64,000 nucleotides of DNA from Bacillota bacterium (GCA_023439125.1 JAEXOU010000005.1:124001-188000); one strand, 5' to 3'. Positions 36,139 through 46,142 are shown, numbered from the stretch's first letter. Numbers and translations are program-made. The notes: generated by a model from the sequence alone, not told the origin.

Positions 36139-37878
36139 ATGAAAAATCAGTATGTTTTATTTGATGCTCTAAAGTTTCTGAAAAAATATATGTTTGCTCA
36201 TAAGGGTAGTTTCTTGAAATTTTATCTTGGGTGGTTATTCCAATCAATTATTATGGTAATCACTCCAACTCTCTTTGGAAAAATGGTTGATGAGGTTGTA
36301 TATAACAATAATCAAGAGACTTTCTTTCAGATTGGTTTTCTTGTTGCTGGATTGTATCTCTGTTGTTGGATTCTCTATTTTTTTATCTATCGACAACATA
36401 ACTACCTGATGACAAAGTTTGCATATCAAATTAAGAAGGAGCTATTTGAACATTTCCTAATAATGAAAGCAGAGAAGCTTAATCATATGGAAGAAGGCGA
36501 ATGGATGAGCTTAATCACATGGTATCCAATGGAATGTGTCCATCTATTAGTTCGTGGAGTTATCCATCAGATCAATCGTATGATAAGTATTATACTAATT
36601 GTTTTTGCAATTGTACAAATTGATCTTCTTATGGGCGCTATTGTTTTATCCATAGTATGTATTTCAATTATTCTATCAAAGATGGCTGGTGAAAAAATAA
36701 ATCATCAAGCATTACTACTTCGTAGGCAAAACGAAAAAAATCAAAGTTGGATTCTTGAAATGCTGTCTGGTATGATGCAAATTAAGTTACTCAGTGCAGA
36801 ACCTTATGTAAGGGAGAAGCTAGGGGAAAACATCAAGCATGTTTTTGATATCAGAGCAAAGAGTAATCAGATTACTGTTAAATATTCCAATTTACTTCTT
36901 GCGTCTAGGACCTTATTACTAGTATTACTATATGCTTATCTTGCTTTCCTAAGCTTCCAAAGCAAACTCACAATTGGAGAACTAACTACAATACTAGCTT
37001 ATCATTCATCCTTAATGATTAGTATTGCAAATGTTTATGATAACTGGAAAAATGCAGTGGAGCGAGTTCCTTTTGTTCAGAAAATACAGGAGTTTTTAAA
37101 TACACCAACGGAGAAAGAATGGACTGGAACTCAGGAATTAGGAAAGGATTTGCTTTCGGTTCAATTCGATGAGGTATCTTTTCGCTATGAGGATAAACGT
37201 GTACTGAATCAAATAGCATTTACAATACGACCAGGGGAAAAAATCGGTTTAGTTGGAGAAAGTGGGTGTGGAAAAACCACGATTGCCAGTTTACTCATGG
37301 GCCTATTCGAGCCAGAAGAGGGAGTTATTCGCATACAAAACAAGGATATGAGAAAATTTCGGTTAGAATCATTACGAGAGAGAATTGGTTTAATCAGTCA
37401 GCAGGTGAGTATAATCGACGGAACAATTCGAGAAAACTTAAGCGCGGTAAGGGAAGAATCAACTTTGGATGAATTGATGAAAGCTTGTCAGTACGCTGGA
37501 ATATGGGATTATATTCAGTCGCTACCACAAGGACTTGACACAATGATTGGGAGAAATGGAATTGAGCTATCGGGAGGAGAAAAACAACGTCTTTCGATTG
37601 CAAGAATTTATTTAAAACAGCCGGAAATTATCATTTTTGATGAGTCCACTTCGGCTTTAGATTTTGAAACAGAAAAGCAAATTATGGGGTATTGGGATAA
37701 TATTTTAAACAATCATACAGCCATTATAATTACGCATCGACTGACAACATTATCATGTTGTGATGAAATCTTTGTCATGAAGGATGGGAGTATAATAGAG
37801 CAAGGAACACTTAGTCAGTTAAGAAATAAGGGGACTTATTTCAATCAGTTATTTCGCATTCAGGAGGGAAAGTTATGA
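36139..37878 (+). CDS. ABC exporter half-transporter 1
   Basis: A fused permease-ATPase of 579 residues: six helices (about 20-290) and an ATPase with Walker A GESGCGKTT, signature LSGGEKQRLSIARIYL, Walker B IIIFDESTSALD and H-loop ITHR. The ATG at 36139 follows TGGAGGTAGTT. The ATGA overlap with the next gene shows they form a heterodimeric exporter. Both ATPase sites look complete in this subunit. Substrate unknown; a peptide or drug is usual. Confidence 0.94.
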   Translation: MKNQYVLFDALKFLKKYMFAHKGSFLKFYLGWLFQSIIMVITPTLFGKMVDEVVYNNNQETFFQIGFLVAGLYLCCWILYFFIYRQHNYLMTKFAYQIKKELFEHFLIMKAEKLNHMEEGEWMSLITWYPMECVHLLVRGVIHQINRMISIILIVFAIVQIDLLMGAIVLSIVCISIILSKMAGEKINHQALLLRRQNEKNQSWILEMLSGMMQIKLLSAEPYVREKLGENIKHVFDIRAKSNQITVKYSNLLLASRTLLLVLLYAYLAFLSFQSKLTIGELTTILAYHSSLMISIANVYDNWKNAVERVPFVQKIQEFLNTPTEKEWTGTQELGKDLLSVQFDEVSFRYEDKRVLNQIAFTIRPGEKIGLVGESGCGKTTIASLLMGLFEPEEGVIRIQNKDMRKFRLESLRERIGLISQQVSIIDGTIRENLSAVREESTLDELMKACQYAGIWDYIQSLPQGLDTMIGRNGIELSGGEKQRLSIARIYLKQPEIIIFDESTSALDFETEKQIMGYWDNILNNHTAIIITHRLTTLSCCDEIFVMKDGSIIEQGTLSQLRNKGTYFNQLFRIQEGKL

Positions 37879-39521
37879 GAGAACAATATCGCCATCGCCA
37901 TGATATGTTGAAAAAAATCATGTGTTTCTTAACAGGTAAAAGACATACTCTAATGTTCTTGCTATTACTTGAGCTACTACTGTTAATGATCGAAATGTTA
38001 AAACCTTTGCTTTACCAAAGTTTTATTGATGACATCATAGGAAATAAGGCAAAAAAGTTATTACCATATGTATTAGGTGGTTATGTAGTTCTATTGCTTT
38101 TTGAAATGATTTTTCAATGGTTTCGGGTGAATTGTCATAATCGAGTTTTATTTCAACTGTTAAAGAATATTAAGTTAGTAATTTGGAATAAGTATGAGCA
38201 TCAAGATAGTGAGAATTCCAATCTTTTGCCATCAGACCAAAAACTCATTCTAGAAAATGATGTAGAGAAGGTTGGAACATTAGTGTATGAACAGAGTATT
38301 CAATATATAGTCTCTATTCTACTGATATTATATACTTCTATTATGATGCTCTACATTAACCCAGGCATGGCTATACTAAGTTTTTTTAGCATTCCGATAA
38401 CGCTTTATATCGATTATAAGATTGGGAAAAAAGAGAAAGTAATGAATGAAGATAATCGTCAAAATGATACGAATATGAATGCATGGTTACATAAAAGCAT
38501 GGACAATTGGAGGGATTATCGACTTTTGGGGTTGCAGCAGCGACAAAAGAGAGAGTACGACGAGTTTCAGAATAAATTTGCTGCTTACAATATACGTTGG
38601 ATTAACTATTGGGTTGCACGGGTGTTAATTATTCCTGAGCTAAAAAATGAGTTTTTGATGAAGCTTATGGTTTATCTTGTTGGTGGTTACTTGATCAGCC
38701 AAGGAAAGCTAACTATTGGACAATTGCTTTTATTTATTATGTATTACAGTTATTTCTCGAATGCAGTTCAATCAATTGCGAATAAGAATGCAGTTCTTTT
38801 AGAGGACGCTCCTCAAATGGACCGCGTATTTGAGCAACTAAATGAAGAAAAGGTGAAAAAAGAATCGAAACCATTGAATTTAATTACATCAATTGAGATG
38901 CAAGAGGTTAGTTTTCGATATGAATCCAAGGAAGTACTTGATCGATGGAATCTCGAGCTGTCTCAAGGAGATATGGTGGCACTAGATGGAGAAAGTGGTC
39001 GTGGAAAGACGACCTGTCTGAAGCTACTCTTAAATTTACTACAACCAGAGAGTGGTTTTATTCGAATCAATGGTATTGATATCAATGAATTTCAGCGTGA
39101 ACATTATTATCATAGGATATCATGCGTTATGCAGGAAAGTATGATATTTGATAGTACAATACGGGAAAATTTGTTGTACGCAAAGCCTGAAGCGACAGAG
39201 GAAGAGCTGATTTCTTGTTGTCAGATTACAGGTATTTACGAGAAAATCAAAAGTTGGCAACAAGGGTTTGATACGGTGATTGGAGAAAAAGGAATGAAGC
39301 TATCTGGTGGAGAAAGGCAACGACTCTGTCTTGCTAGAGCACTTCTAAAGGAGGCAGATGTATTAATACTAGATGAAGCGACTTCTGCACTTGATACGAG
39401 GTGCGAATATGAGATTTGGAAACAAATTCGTACTATAATGAAAAACAAAATAGTTATTATTATTACACACCGTGATACGGTTAAGAATCTTTGCAATCGT
39501 GTTGTTACGGTAGGAAAATAA
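37875..39521 (+). CDS. ABC exporter half-transporter 2
   Basis: A 548-residue partner of the preceding gene. Six helices, then an ATPase with Walker A GESGRGKTT, signature LSGGERQRLCLARALL, Walker B VLILDEATSALD and H-loop ITHR. The N-terminus is basic and His-rich (MREQYRHRHDMLKK). It overlaps its partner by 4 nt. Confidence 0.94.
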   Translation: MREQYRHRHDMLKKIMCFLTGKRHTLMFLLLLELLLLMIEMLKPLLYQSFIDDIIGNKAKKLLPYVLGGYVVLLLFEMIFQWFRVNCHNRVLFQLLKNIKLVIWNKYEHQDSENSNLLPSDQKLILENDVEKVGTLVYEQSIQYIVSILLILYTSIMMLYINPGMAILSFFSIPITLYIDYKIGKKEKVMNEDNRQNDTNMNAWLHKSMDNWRDYRLLGLQQRQKREYDEFQNKFAAYNIRWINYWVARVLIIPELKNEFLMKLMVYLVGGYLISQGKLTIGQLLLFIMYYSYFSNAVQSIANKNAVLLEDAPQMDRVFEQLNEEKVKKESKPLNLITSIEMQEVSFRYESKEVLDRWNLELSQGDMVALDGESGRGKTTCLKLLLNLLQPESGFIRINGIDINEFQREHYYHRISCVMQESMIFDSTIRENLLYAKPEATEEELISCCQITGIYEKIKSWQQGFDTVIGEKGMKLSGGERQRLCLARALLKEADVLILDEATSALDTRCEYEIWKQIRTIMKNKIVIIITHRDTVKNLCNRVVTVGK

Positions 39522-39537
39522 ATGAGGAATATCTTTG

Positions 39538-39683
39538 TTGACAGATACTGGTTATGGTAATATAATGAAATTCTGCATCTGCAGAAATTCAAAGTATTAC
39601 CTTCGGTATTTGACTGGCAAAACCCAGCAAAACGAGGCCGACTTGGAAAGATATGAAAATATAACTACCAGGAGGAAGTAACA
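39538..39683 (+). promoter_or_regulatory. consensus promoter and structured leader of the ABC-2 operon
   Basis: TTGACA (39538-39543) and TATAAT (39561-39566) with a 17-nt spacer form a perfect sigma-A promoter. The roughly 110-nt leader holds a hairpin TTCTGC/GCAGAA (39570-39585), CTGG-CAAAAC-CCAG, and a region of partial pairing, then AGGAGG. I could not match it to a known riboswitch class. Confidence 0.6.
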
Positions 39684-40511
39684 ATGATTACGATGGAAAA
39701 TGTGAGTAAATCGTACAAGGTTGCAAAGCGTAATGCAGGAATGAAAGAAGCCTGCAAATCTTTATTTCGAAGGCAGACTGAGACAATTCATGCATTGTCG
39801 AATGTCAGCTTCACAGTCAAAGATGGTGAAATGGTTGGTTATATCGGACCTAACGGAGCTGGTAAAAGCTCTACCATCAAAATTCTAAGTGGAATATTAA
39901 CACCTGACAGTGGGAGTTGTGTTATTGATGGACGAATCCCCTGGGAAAATCGAATCGAGCATGTGAAACAGATTGGTGTTGTTTTTGGACAACGATCACA
40001 GCTTTGGTGGGATATTCCTGTTATAGATTCTTTTGAATTACTCAAAGAAATCTATTCTATTCCAACCCCAAACTATAACAACAAACTTGAAGAATTAACA
40101 GAGCTTTTGCAATTGCAGGAGCTATTAAAGACGCCAACGAGGCAGCTGTCACTTGGTCAACGGATGCGCTGTGAGATTGCCGCTTCCTTAATTCACGAAC
40201 CAAAGCTTCTGTTTTTGGATGAACCAACGATTGGGTTAGACGCTGTATCCAAATTGGCAGTACGCAAATTTATCCATAAGTTAAATAAAGAACATAATAC
40301 GACTGTTATTTTGACTACTCATGATATGCAAGATATCGAAGCTTTAGCAAATCGAGTGATTTTAATCGGAAAGGGAAGAGTGCTATTAGATGGTTCGCTA
40401 GAACAAATGCGTCAAGCCTCACAGTTTTCATTTCTAGAAGATGTGGAGGATCGTAATTCCTCCTTGGACCAAATTGTTGCCAATCTGTATAAAAACTTAG
40501 ATATATTGTAG
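39684..40511 (+). CDS. ABC-2 type transporter ATPase
   Basis: A 275-residue ATPase with Walker A GPNGAGKSS, signature LSLGQRMRCEIAASLIHEP, Walker B LLFLDEPTIGLD and H-loop TTHD. FGQRSQLWWDIP is typical of the subgroup paired with PF06182/DUF990-like permeases, which follow here. AGGAGGAAGTAAC precedes the ATG. Export function is likely; the cargo is unknown. Confidence 0.94.
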   Translation: MITMENVSKSYKVAKRNAGMKEACKSLFRRQTETIHALSNVSFTVKDGEMVGYIGPNGAGKSSTIKILSGILTPDSGSCVIDGRIPWENRIEHVKQIGVVFGQRSQLWWDIPVIDSFELLKEIYSIPTPNYNNKLEELTELLQLQELLKTPTRQLSLGQRMRCEIAASLIHEPKLLFLDEPTIGLDAVSKLAVRKFIHKLNKEHNTTVILTTHDMQDIEALANRVILIGKGRVLLDGSLEQMRQASQFSFLEDVEDRNSSLDQIVANLYKNLDIL

Positions 40512-40521
40512 GAGGCCAACA

Positions 40522-41325
40522 ATGAAAAAATACTATTGTTTTTTTAAGGTACGGTTTTTTACAGGGCTACAGTATCGGTCGGCGAGTTTTACTGCACTTA
40601 CGACACAATTTATATGGGGGATGATGGAGTGTTTTGCTTACAAAGCATTGTTAGAATCCAGTGCAATCACATTTCCAATGGAATACTCCGCACTTGTATC
40701 TTATATCTGGTTGAAAGAAGCTTTTTTAGTATTGTTTACAACATGGGCAACCGATAATGATTTATTCAGCTTAATTTTGGATGGCGGTATTGCATATGAA
40801 CTGTGTCGACCAGTTTCTATTTATAAAATGTGGTTTTCAAGAAATGTGGGTGGAAGAATTGCAATTACAACTCTAAAGTTCGGTCCTGTTCTACTTGCAG
40901 CAGCACTGATACCAAGACCTTATAAGCTTGGAGCACCAGTGAGTGTATTAGCTTTCATTTTCTTTTTATTGACGATGATATTGGCATTAATTGTTACAGT
41001 CGCTTTTTGTATGGTTGTTTATATGTTATCATTCTTTACAATTTCGCCTAGCGGTTGGAGAATGCTATTAACTGGAGCAGTTGAATTACTATCAGGTTCA
41101 ATCATACCATTACCATTTATACCAAATCCATATCGAACGATCATTGAACTGCTACCATTTGCTTCCATGCAAAATGTTCCGTTTCGAATTTACAGTGGTG
41201 ATTTGGCAGGAAGCTCTATGATACAAGCAATCGGATTACAGTTATTTTGGTCAGTTGTGCTTATTTTTTTTGGCAATTATCTATGCAAAAGGGCAGAACA
41301 TCGAATTGTTGTGCAAGGAGGCTGA
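40522..41325 (+). CDS. ABC-2 type permease 1
   Basis: A 267-residue protein with about six helices and few charges in the membrane part, including FTISPSGWRMLLTGAVELLSGSIIPL, the pattern of ABC-2 permeases with a conserved loop before the last helices. GGAGGCCAAC precedes the ATG, 10 nt behind the ATPase gene. Confidence 0.88.
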   Translation: MKKYYCFFKVRFFTGLQYRSASFTALTTQFIWGMMECFAYKALLESSAITFPMEYSALVSYIWLKEAFLVLFTTWATDNDLFSLILDGGIAYELCRPVSIYKMWFSRNVGGRIAITTLKFGPVLLAAALIPRPYKLGAPVSVLAFIFFLLTMILALIVTVAFCMVVYMLSFFTISPSGWRMLLTGAVELLSGSIIPLPFIPNPYRTIIELLPFASMQNVPFRIYSGDLAGSSMIQAIGLQLFWSVVLIFFGNYLCKRAEHRIVVQGG

Positions 41326-41329
41326 GAGT

Positions 41330-42124
41330 ATGAGATTAAAGAAAACGTTGAAACTTTATCGTATGTACATATCAATTGTGCTTAGAAGTAGCCTTCAATA
41401 TAAGTTATCGTTTCTTTTAATGATAATTGGACGATTTATTCTATCCTTTAGTGGTTTTTTAGGAATCTTTTTTCTTTTCTCTGGTTTTAAGGATATCAAA
41501 GGCTATTCCTATAGTGATATTCTTTTATGTTATGCGATCTTACAATTATCGTTTGCAATTACAGAGTGTATTGGAAGCGGGTTTGGATCTTTCTCTGGTA
41601 TTGTGAAGCGTGGAGAGTTTGATCGAATCCTATTACGCCCTTGCAGTCCGATTTTGCAAGTGTTAGGAACACGGTTTGAACTAGGAAGAATTGGGCCAAT
41701 GGTTACTGCAGTTCTTATGCTTGTGATTGGTATACAAAATAGTGATATTACTTGGTCAATCAGTCGTGTGCTAACTCTAGTTTTTATGATTACTGGTGGA
41801 ATTATGCTATTCCTTGGTTTATTTATGATAGCTGCTAGTATATGTTTTTTCACGATTGAGGATACCCGTAGTATGAATATGTTTACCTATGGTGCAAAAG
41901 AGCATGGAAAATATCCATTTGATATTTATGGAAAGGGTATTATGAAATTTTGTACGTATGTAATTCCTTATACCATGGTTCAATACTATCCATTGCAGTA
42001 CTTAATAGGAAAATCACAACAATGGGTATATATGCTTTATCCCTTCGCTATTATTGTCTTTTTCATAATATGTTACGGAATATGGCGTTTCGGTATGAAA
42101 CACTATGAATCCTGTGGTTCCTAA
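41330..42124 (+). CDS. ABC-2 type permease 2 (DUF990-like)
   Basis: A 264-residue permease with about six helices. RGEFDRILLRPCSPILQVLG is typical of the DUF990/PF06182 family. The ATG at 41330 has AAGGAGGCTGAGAGT; the frame stays open to 41255 within the previous gene but without a ribosome site. It starts 4 nt behind its partner, so the three genes form one operon. Confidence 0.9.
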   Translation: MRLKKTLKLYRMYISIVLRSSLQYKLSFLLMIIGRFILSFSGFLGIFFLFSGFKDIKGYSYSDILLCYAILQLSFAITECIGSGFGSFSGIVKRGEFDRILLRPCSPILQVLGTRFELGRIGPMVTAVLMLVIGIQNSDITWSISRVLTLVFMITGGIMLFLGLFMIAASICFFTIEDTRSMNMFTYGAKEHGKYPFDIYGKGIMKFCTYVIPYTMVQYYPLQYLIGKSQQWVYMLYPFAIIVFFIICYGIWRFGMKHYESCGS

Positions 42125-42287
42125 GTAGAAGATGTGGAATTCTTAGGATTTTATCAAATTTTTATTGCATTGTTTCCCTTGCGCATATAGAATAGAAGAA
42201 GTGTAAAAAACATTATGTATAACACGATTATTAGGTACGACAACATAGATAATTGCACATTCGATATTTATGTGCATGGGAGGAAAC

Positions 42288-44204
42288 ATGAAATTAGAAT
42301 TATTAAATCCGACATTAGAAATGAAAGATATGTATCTTGCTTATTCGAGTGAATGGAATGAAAAATGCCAGGAGATGATTCCACAAATAAGCAGTTTACG
42401 TGGACTTTCTTATGAAGCATGGTTTGAACAAATCGTAAGAAGTAATGAAATTGAGTTTTGCAAAGAGCAAGGCTTGGTTCCATCCGATGTGTACTTTTAC
42501 GTAGATATAGATTCAAACTCTATCCTTGGTGCAGTACAGATTCGTCATGAATTAAATGACACTTTATCCTATGAAGGACACATTAGCTTTGGTATCCGTC
42601 CTAGCCATCGTGGAAAAGGACTAGGTAAGAAATTACTAGATGAAGCGCTTAAAATTGCAGATACTCTTGGAATTAAGAAAGCATTGCTTGTCTGCGATAA
42701 GAACAATGCACCAGCTCATAAAGTGATAAAAGCAAATGGTGGAGAATTAGAAGATGAAGTATTGATTGAAGATACAATTCTTCAGAGATTCTGGATTGAT
42801 GTATTACCAAGTACAGAACCAAATCGTCAGTACCACTTCATGGAGTTGATGAAAAAAGCAATCCAGCAAGAAAAAGAGGCACTTGGACGTGATTTAACTT
42901 ATAACGTACAAACATTTGGCTGTCAAATGAATTCAAAAGATTCCGAAAAGTTAGCAGGTATCTTAGAAACGGTTGGTTATGTAGCAACTGATTCGGAAGA
43001 AGCGGATTTTGTTATCTATAATACTTGTACAGTCCGCGAAAATGCGAATACTCGAGTATATGGACGTATTGGATATTTAGGTAACTTAAAAAGTAAAAAT
43101 CCAAATAAGAAAATTGCTCTGTGTGGCTGTATGATGCAGGAAGAACATGTAGTTGCAAAGATTAAGCAGAGCTATAGCTTTGTTGATATTGTTTTTGGTA
43201 CACACAACATCTTTAAATTAGCAGAATTAATGTATCAGAGAATGCATAGTAAAAAGATGGTCATTGACATATGGAAAGGTACCGACAAGATTGTTGAGGA
43301 ACTTCCAAGCGAGAAAAAGTTTAAATTTAAAGATGGCGTAAATATTATGTATGGCTGCAATAATTTCTGCAGTTATTGTATTGTTCCTTATGTTCGTGGA
43401 CGTGAAAGAAGTCGTAATCCAGAAGATATCATTCATGAAATCGAACAATTAGTGAAGAATGGTGTCGTTGAGATTATGTTACTTGGCCAGAATGTGAATT
43501 CCTATGGAAAGACATTAAAGAATCCAATTACATTTGCTGAGTTATTAAAGAGAGTGGAAGCTGTCGAAGGTCTTAAGAGAATTCGTTTTATGACACCACA
43601 TCCTAAGGATTTATCCGATGAAGTAATTGAAGTAATGAAGAACAGTAAAAAAATCTGTAATCATCTTCATTTACCAGTACAGTCAGGAAGTACGAAGTTA
43701 TTAAAAGCTATGAATCGAAAATATACAAAGGAAGATTATCTTGCATTGATTGACCGAGTAAAGACAGCAATGCCGAATATCTCCTTAACGACAGATATTA
43801 TTGTTGGCTTCCCAGGAGAAACAGAGGAGGACTTTGAGGATACCTTAGATGTAGTTCGCAAAGCTCGCTACGATAGTGCGTATACTTTCCTTTATAGTAA
43901 GCGTACAGGTACTCCGGCAGCAAAGATGGAAGACCAGATTCCAGATGATGTTGCAAAAGAGCGATTTAACCGTTTATTAGAGGAAGTTCAAAAAATCTCA
44001 AGAGAATTGTCACAAGAAGATGAAGGTAAAATTGAGGAGGTTCTTGTAGAAGAAATCAACGGACAAGATTCTTCGTTAGTGACTGGTCGATTAAGCAATA
44101 ATCTATTAGTTCATTTTAAAGGAGATGCTTCCTTAATTGGAACATTACAGATGGTTAAATTAACCGAATGCAAAGGCTTCTATTATCTTGGAGATTTAGT
44201 ATAA
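42288..44204 (+). CDS. miaB: GNAT acetyltransferase fused to MiaB methylthiotransferase
   Basis: A 638-residue fusion. Residues about 1-175 form a GNAT domain; the acetyl-CoA loop is RPSHRGKGLGKKLL. Residues about 195-638 are MiaB, the radical-SAM enzyme that adds the methylthio group to i6A37 of tRNAs. There the first cluster ligands are in QTFGCQMN, NTCTVRENA and LCGCMMQ, the radical-SAM motif is CNNFCSYC, and a TRAM-like domain ends the protein. The frame is unbroken across the join. GGGAGGAAAC precedes the ATG at 42288. The GNAT substrate is unknown. Confidence 0.93.
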   Translation: MKLELLNPTLEMKDMYLAYSSEWNEKCQEMIPQISSLRGLSYEAWFEQIVRSNEIEFCKEQGLVPSDVYFYVDIDSNSILGAVQIRHELNDTLSYEGHISFGIRPSHRGKGLGKKLLDEALKIADTLGIKKALLVCDKNNAPAHKVIKANGGELEDEVLIEDTILQRFWIDVLPSTEPNRQYHFMELMKKAIQQEKEALGRDLTYNVQTFGCQMNSKDSEKLAGILETVGYVATDSEEADFVIYNTCTVRENANTRVYGRIGYLGNLKSKNPNKKIALCGCMMQEEHVVAKIKQSYSFVDIVFGTHNIFKLAELMYQRMHSKKMVIDIWKGTDKIVEELPSEKKFKFKDGVNIMYGCNNFCSYCIVPYVRGRERSRNPEDIIHEIEQLVKNGVVEIMLLGQNVNSYGKTLKNPITFAELLKRVEAVEGLKRIRFMTPHPKDLSDEVIEVMKNSKKICNHLHLPVQSGSTKLLKAMNRKYTKEDYLALIDRVKTAMPNISLTTDIIVGFPGETEEDFEDTLDVVRKARYDSAYTFLYSKRTGTPAAKMEDQIPDDVAKERFNRLLEEVQKISRELSQEDEGKIEEVLVEEINGQDSSLVTGRLSNNLLVHFKGDASLIGTLQMVKLTECKGFYYLGDLV

Positions 44205-44225
44205 ATCAGCGTTCCTTAATTTAAT

Positions 44226-44299
44226 CGACGTCATTTTGCACAAAGAAATATTATGAAAATGGGATGACAAACATAATTTTTTTGTCATCTCATTTTTAT
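44226..44299. repeat. foldback repeat, copy H (internally deleted)
   Basis: CGACGTCATTTTGCACAAAG and GGGATGACAAACATAAT are followed at once by TTTGTCATCTCATTTTT, so the central core is lost. The arms GGGATGACAAA and TTTGTCATCTC now form a short hairpin followed by T, which looks like a working terminator 20 nt behind the miaB stop. Confidence 0.75.
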
Positions 44300-44376
44300 A
44301 TGAAATCTATCTTTTATCTAACCTTTCCTTTGGTATACTCGCTTTATCAAATAAATGATAAAGAAGGAGATAGAAA

Positions 44377-45360
44377 ATGAAGAAGAAAAATTGGAACAAA
44401 TCAGCAGTTGTAGGAGCTATTGTATTAAGTTTAGTAGTAACTGGATGTGGGAAAAATGAGTCAAGGGATAGATTAAGTGAAGATAGTGCAATAAAACAAG
44501 AAGTTACTGTATCCAATCAAGCTGAAGCAGATGACGTAGATGTGGATACGAACAGTACATATAGGATGACACAGGAGTTAGAAAAACAAGGTACAGAAGA
44601 TAAAAATAATGAGTCTGAAAATGAGTCAGATACAGAAAAAAAATCAGAGTCAGTTCAAAACGAAAACTCAGTTAAAGCTTCTGAAAAAGATACAGATGAG
44701 GATTATAATTACTCGTTAAAGGCTACCTTTGATGATGGCGAGTTAATCCTAGATAATCATGGCATAAGTGTCAAAGACGATAATGGTCAGGCAATTATTT
44801 TTGACGGTAAGATTGATATAAGAGATAAAAATGGTAACATCCAGCTCAATAATGAAGAATTGGTAATTAAGGATGAATTAACCGGTTTAGAAGCTGTAAG
44901 ATTTGATCAAAGTGGTTTACATGTTAGCGATAATGTAGTTAGCTGGGATGAAGAAGGTTTACATATTAATACAGATGATTTTAAGCTAAATCTAGACGTT
45001 ACATTTCCAAGTTTTGAAGATTGTGACGAGACAGAAAAAACTAGTTTAATTGATACTTCTGACAAAGAAAAATGGAATGAGTTTTCAAAAAATATGAGCA
45101 ATTTCTTTTGTACTACGGTAAATGATATCGTGAACCATTCCTTGGATTTTATACATAATAAAGACTGGAAGTCTTGGGATAATGTTACAATAATGAATAC
45201 GGTTGAAACAATCAATGGAAAAGAAATTCAAGCAAAAATATGGTTTGATGAGGGATATTTAAAGACAATGAATATTCCAGAAGAAAATCTGACTGTAGAA
45301 GGTTACAGTTTAGTTGAGACAAAGAATGAGAATGGAAACGTGATTCGTATCTATCACTAA
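44377..45360 (+). CDS. lipoprotein with acidic linker, unknown
   Basis: A 327-residue exported protein. The signal peptide ends in the lipobox VVTGCGKNE, so it should be membrane-anchored by lipid. Residues about 30-110 are low-complexity and acidic (Glu, Asp, Ser, Lys). The middle part has short recurring strands, such as LDNHGISVKDDNG, FDGKIDIRDKNGN and FDQSGLHVSDNVV, suggesting a beta-solenoid. GAAGGAG precedes the ATG. It lies 44 nt before a response regulator and kinase and may be the surface partner or target of that system. Confidence 0.78.
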   Translation: MKKKNWNKSAVVGAIVLSLVVTGCGKNESRDRLSEDSAIKQEVTVSNQAEADDVDVDTNSTYRMTQELEKQGTEDKNNESENESDTEKKSESVQNENSVKASEKDTDEDYNYSLKATFDDGELILDNHGISVKDDNGQAIIFDGKIDIRDKNGNIQLNNEELVIKDELTGLEAVRFDQSGLHVSDNVVSWDEEGLHINTDDFKLNLDVTFPSFEDCDETEKTSLIDTSDKEKWNEFSKNMSNFFCTTVNDIVNHSLDFIHNKDWKSWDNVTIMNTVETINGKEIQAKIWFDEGYLKTMNIPEENLTVEGYSLVETKNENGNVIRIYH

Positions 45361-45404
45361 AGGTTTCTGAGGTTAAGTTTGTTTACCTAAAAGATGGAGA
45401 TATT

Positions 45405-46076
45405 ATGAAATTATTAGTCGTTGAAGATGAAAAAATGCTGCAAGAGATTATTACAAAAGGTCTTAAAAAATGTGGTTATGCAGTAGATCATGCAGATGAT
45501 GGTGAAATGGCACTTGAGATGTTTGGAGAAAATGAATATGATTTGATCGTGTTAGATCTTAACTTGCCGAAAGTAGATGGTATGGAGGTTTTACATCAGA
45601 TTCGTGAAAAGAACCAGGAAATTAAGGTGCTGATTCTTTCTGCTCGATCTGATATTGAAGATCGAATAGCAGGACTTGATGATGGTGCCAATGACTATCT
45701 GGTAAAACCGTTTGACTTTTTGGAATTAGAGGCGAGAATACGTTGTTTATTGCGTCAGCGTGTCGTTATGGAAGAGATGATTCTAACGCATAGAGAATTA
45801 AGTCTAAATACAAAGAATAAAACAGTATGCTATGGTGAACTTAAGTTGGACTTGACTAAGAAAGAATATGGGATTTTAGAATATCTCATGGTACATAAAG
45901 AGGAAGTAGTCAGTGCAGAAACATTAATTGAACATGTATGGGATAGTGAGGTTGATCTATTCTCGAATACCTTTAAATTCCATATGAGTTCCTTGCGAAA
46001 AAAATTATTGGAGAAAACAAGCATTGATTGGATTAAGAACATACGTGGAGTGGGATATCAGATGGAAGTTAGATAA
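45405..46076 (+). CDS. OmpR-family response regulator
   Basis: A 223-residue regulator: receiver with VVEDEKML, phospho-Asp in LIVLDLNLPKVDG and the Lys of DYLVKPFD, then a winged-helix DNA-binding domain (about 125-222) ending in NIRGVGYQME. Pairs with the kinase directly downstream. TGGAG precedes the ATG. Confidence 0.95.
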   Translation: MKLLVVEDEKMLQEIITKGLKKCGYAVDHADDGEMALEMFGENEYDLIVLDLNLPKVDGMEVLHQIREKNQEIKVLILSARSDIEDRIAGLDDGANDYLVKPFDFLELEARIRCLLRQRVVMEEMILTHRELSLNTKNKTVCYGELKLDLTKKEYGILEYLMVHKEEVVSAETLIEHVWDSEVDLFSNTFKFHMSSLRKKLLEKTSIDWIKNIRGVGYQMEVR

Positions 46077-46142
46077 ATATTGACAAGGTACTGATACAGC
46101 AAATCATAGATCTGAAAGGTCAATTGAAATTTGGTGAAAAGA

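Noticed and set aside
39570..39683. Cyclic di-GMP (GEMM-I) riboswitch before the ABC-2 operon
   Set aside because: GGCAAAACC resembles the GGCAAACC element, but the matching CGCAAAGCC strand and receptor helix are missing.
41530..41853. Reverse-strand protein of 107 residues
   Set aside because: It lies wholly within the ABC-2 permease gene on the other strand, with no ribosome site and odd composition.
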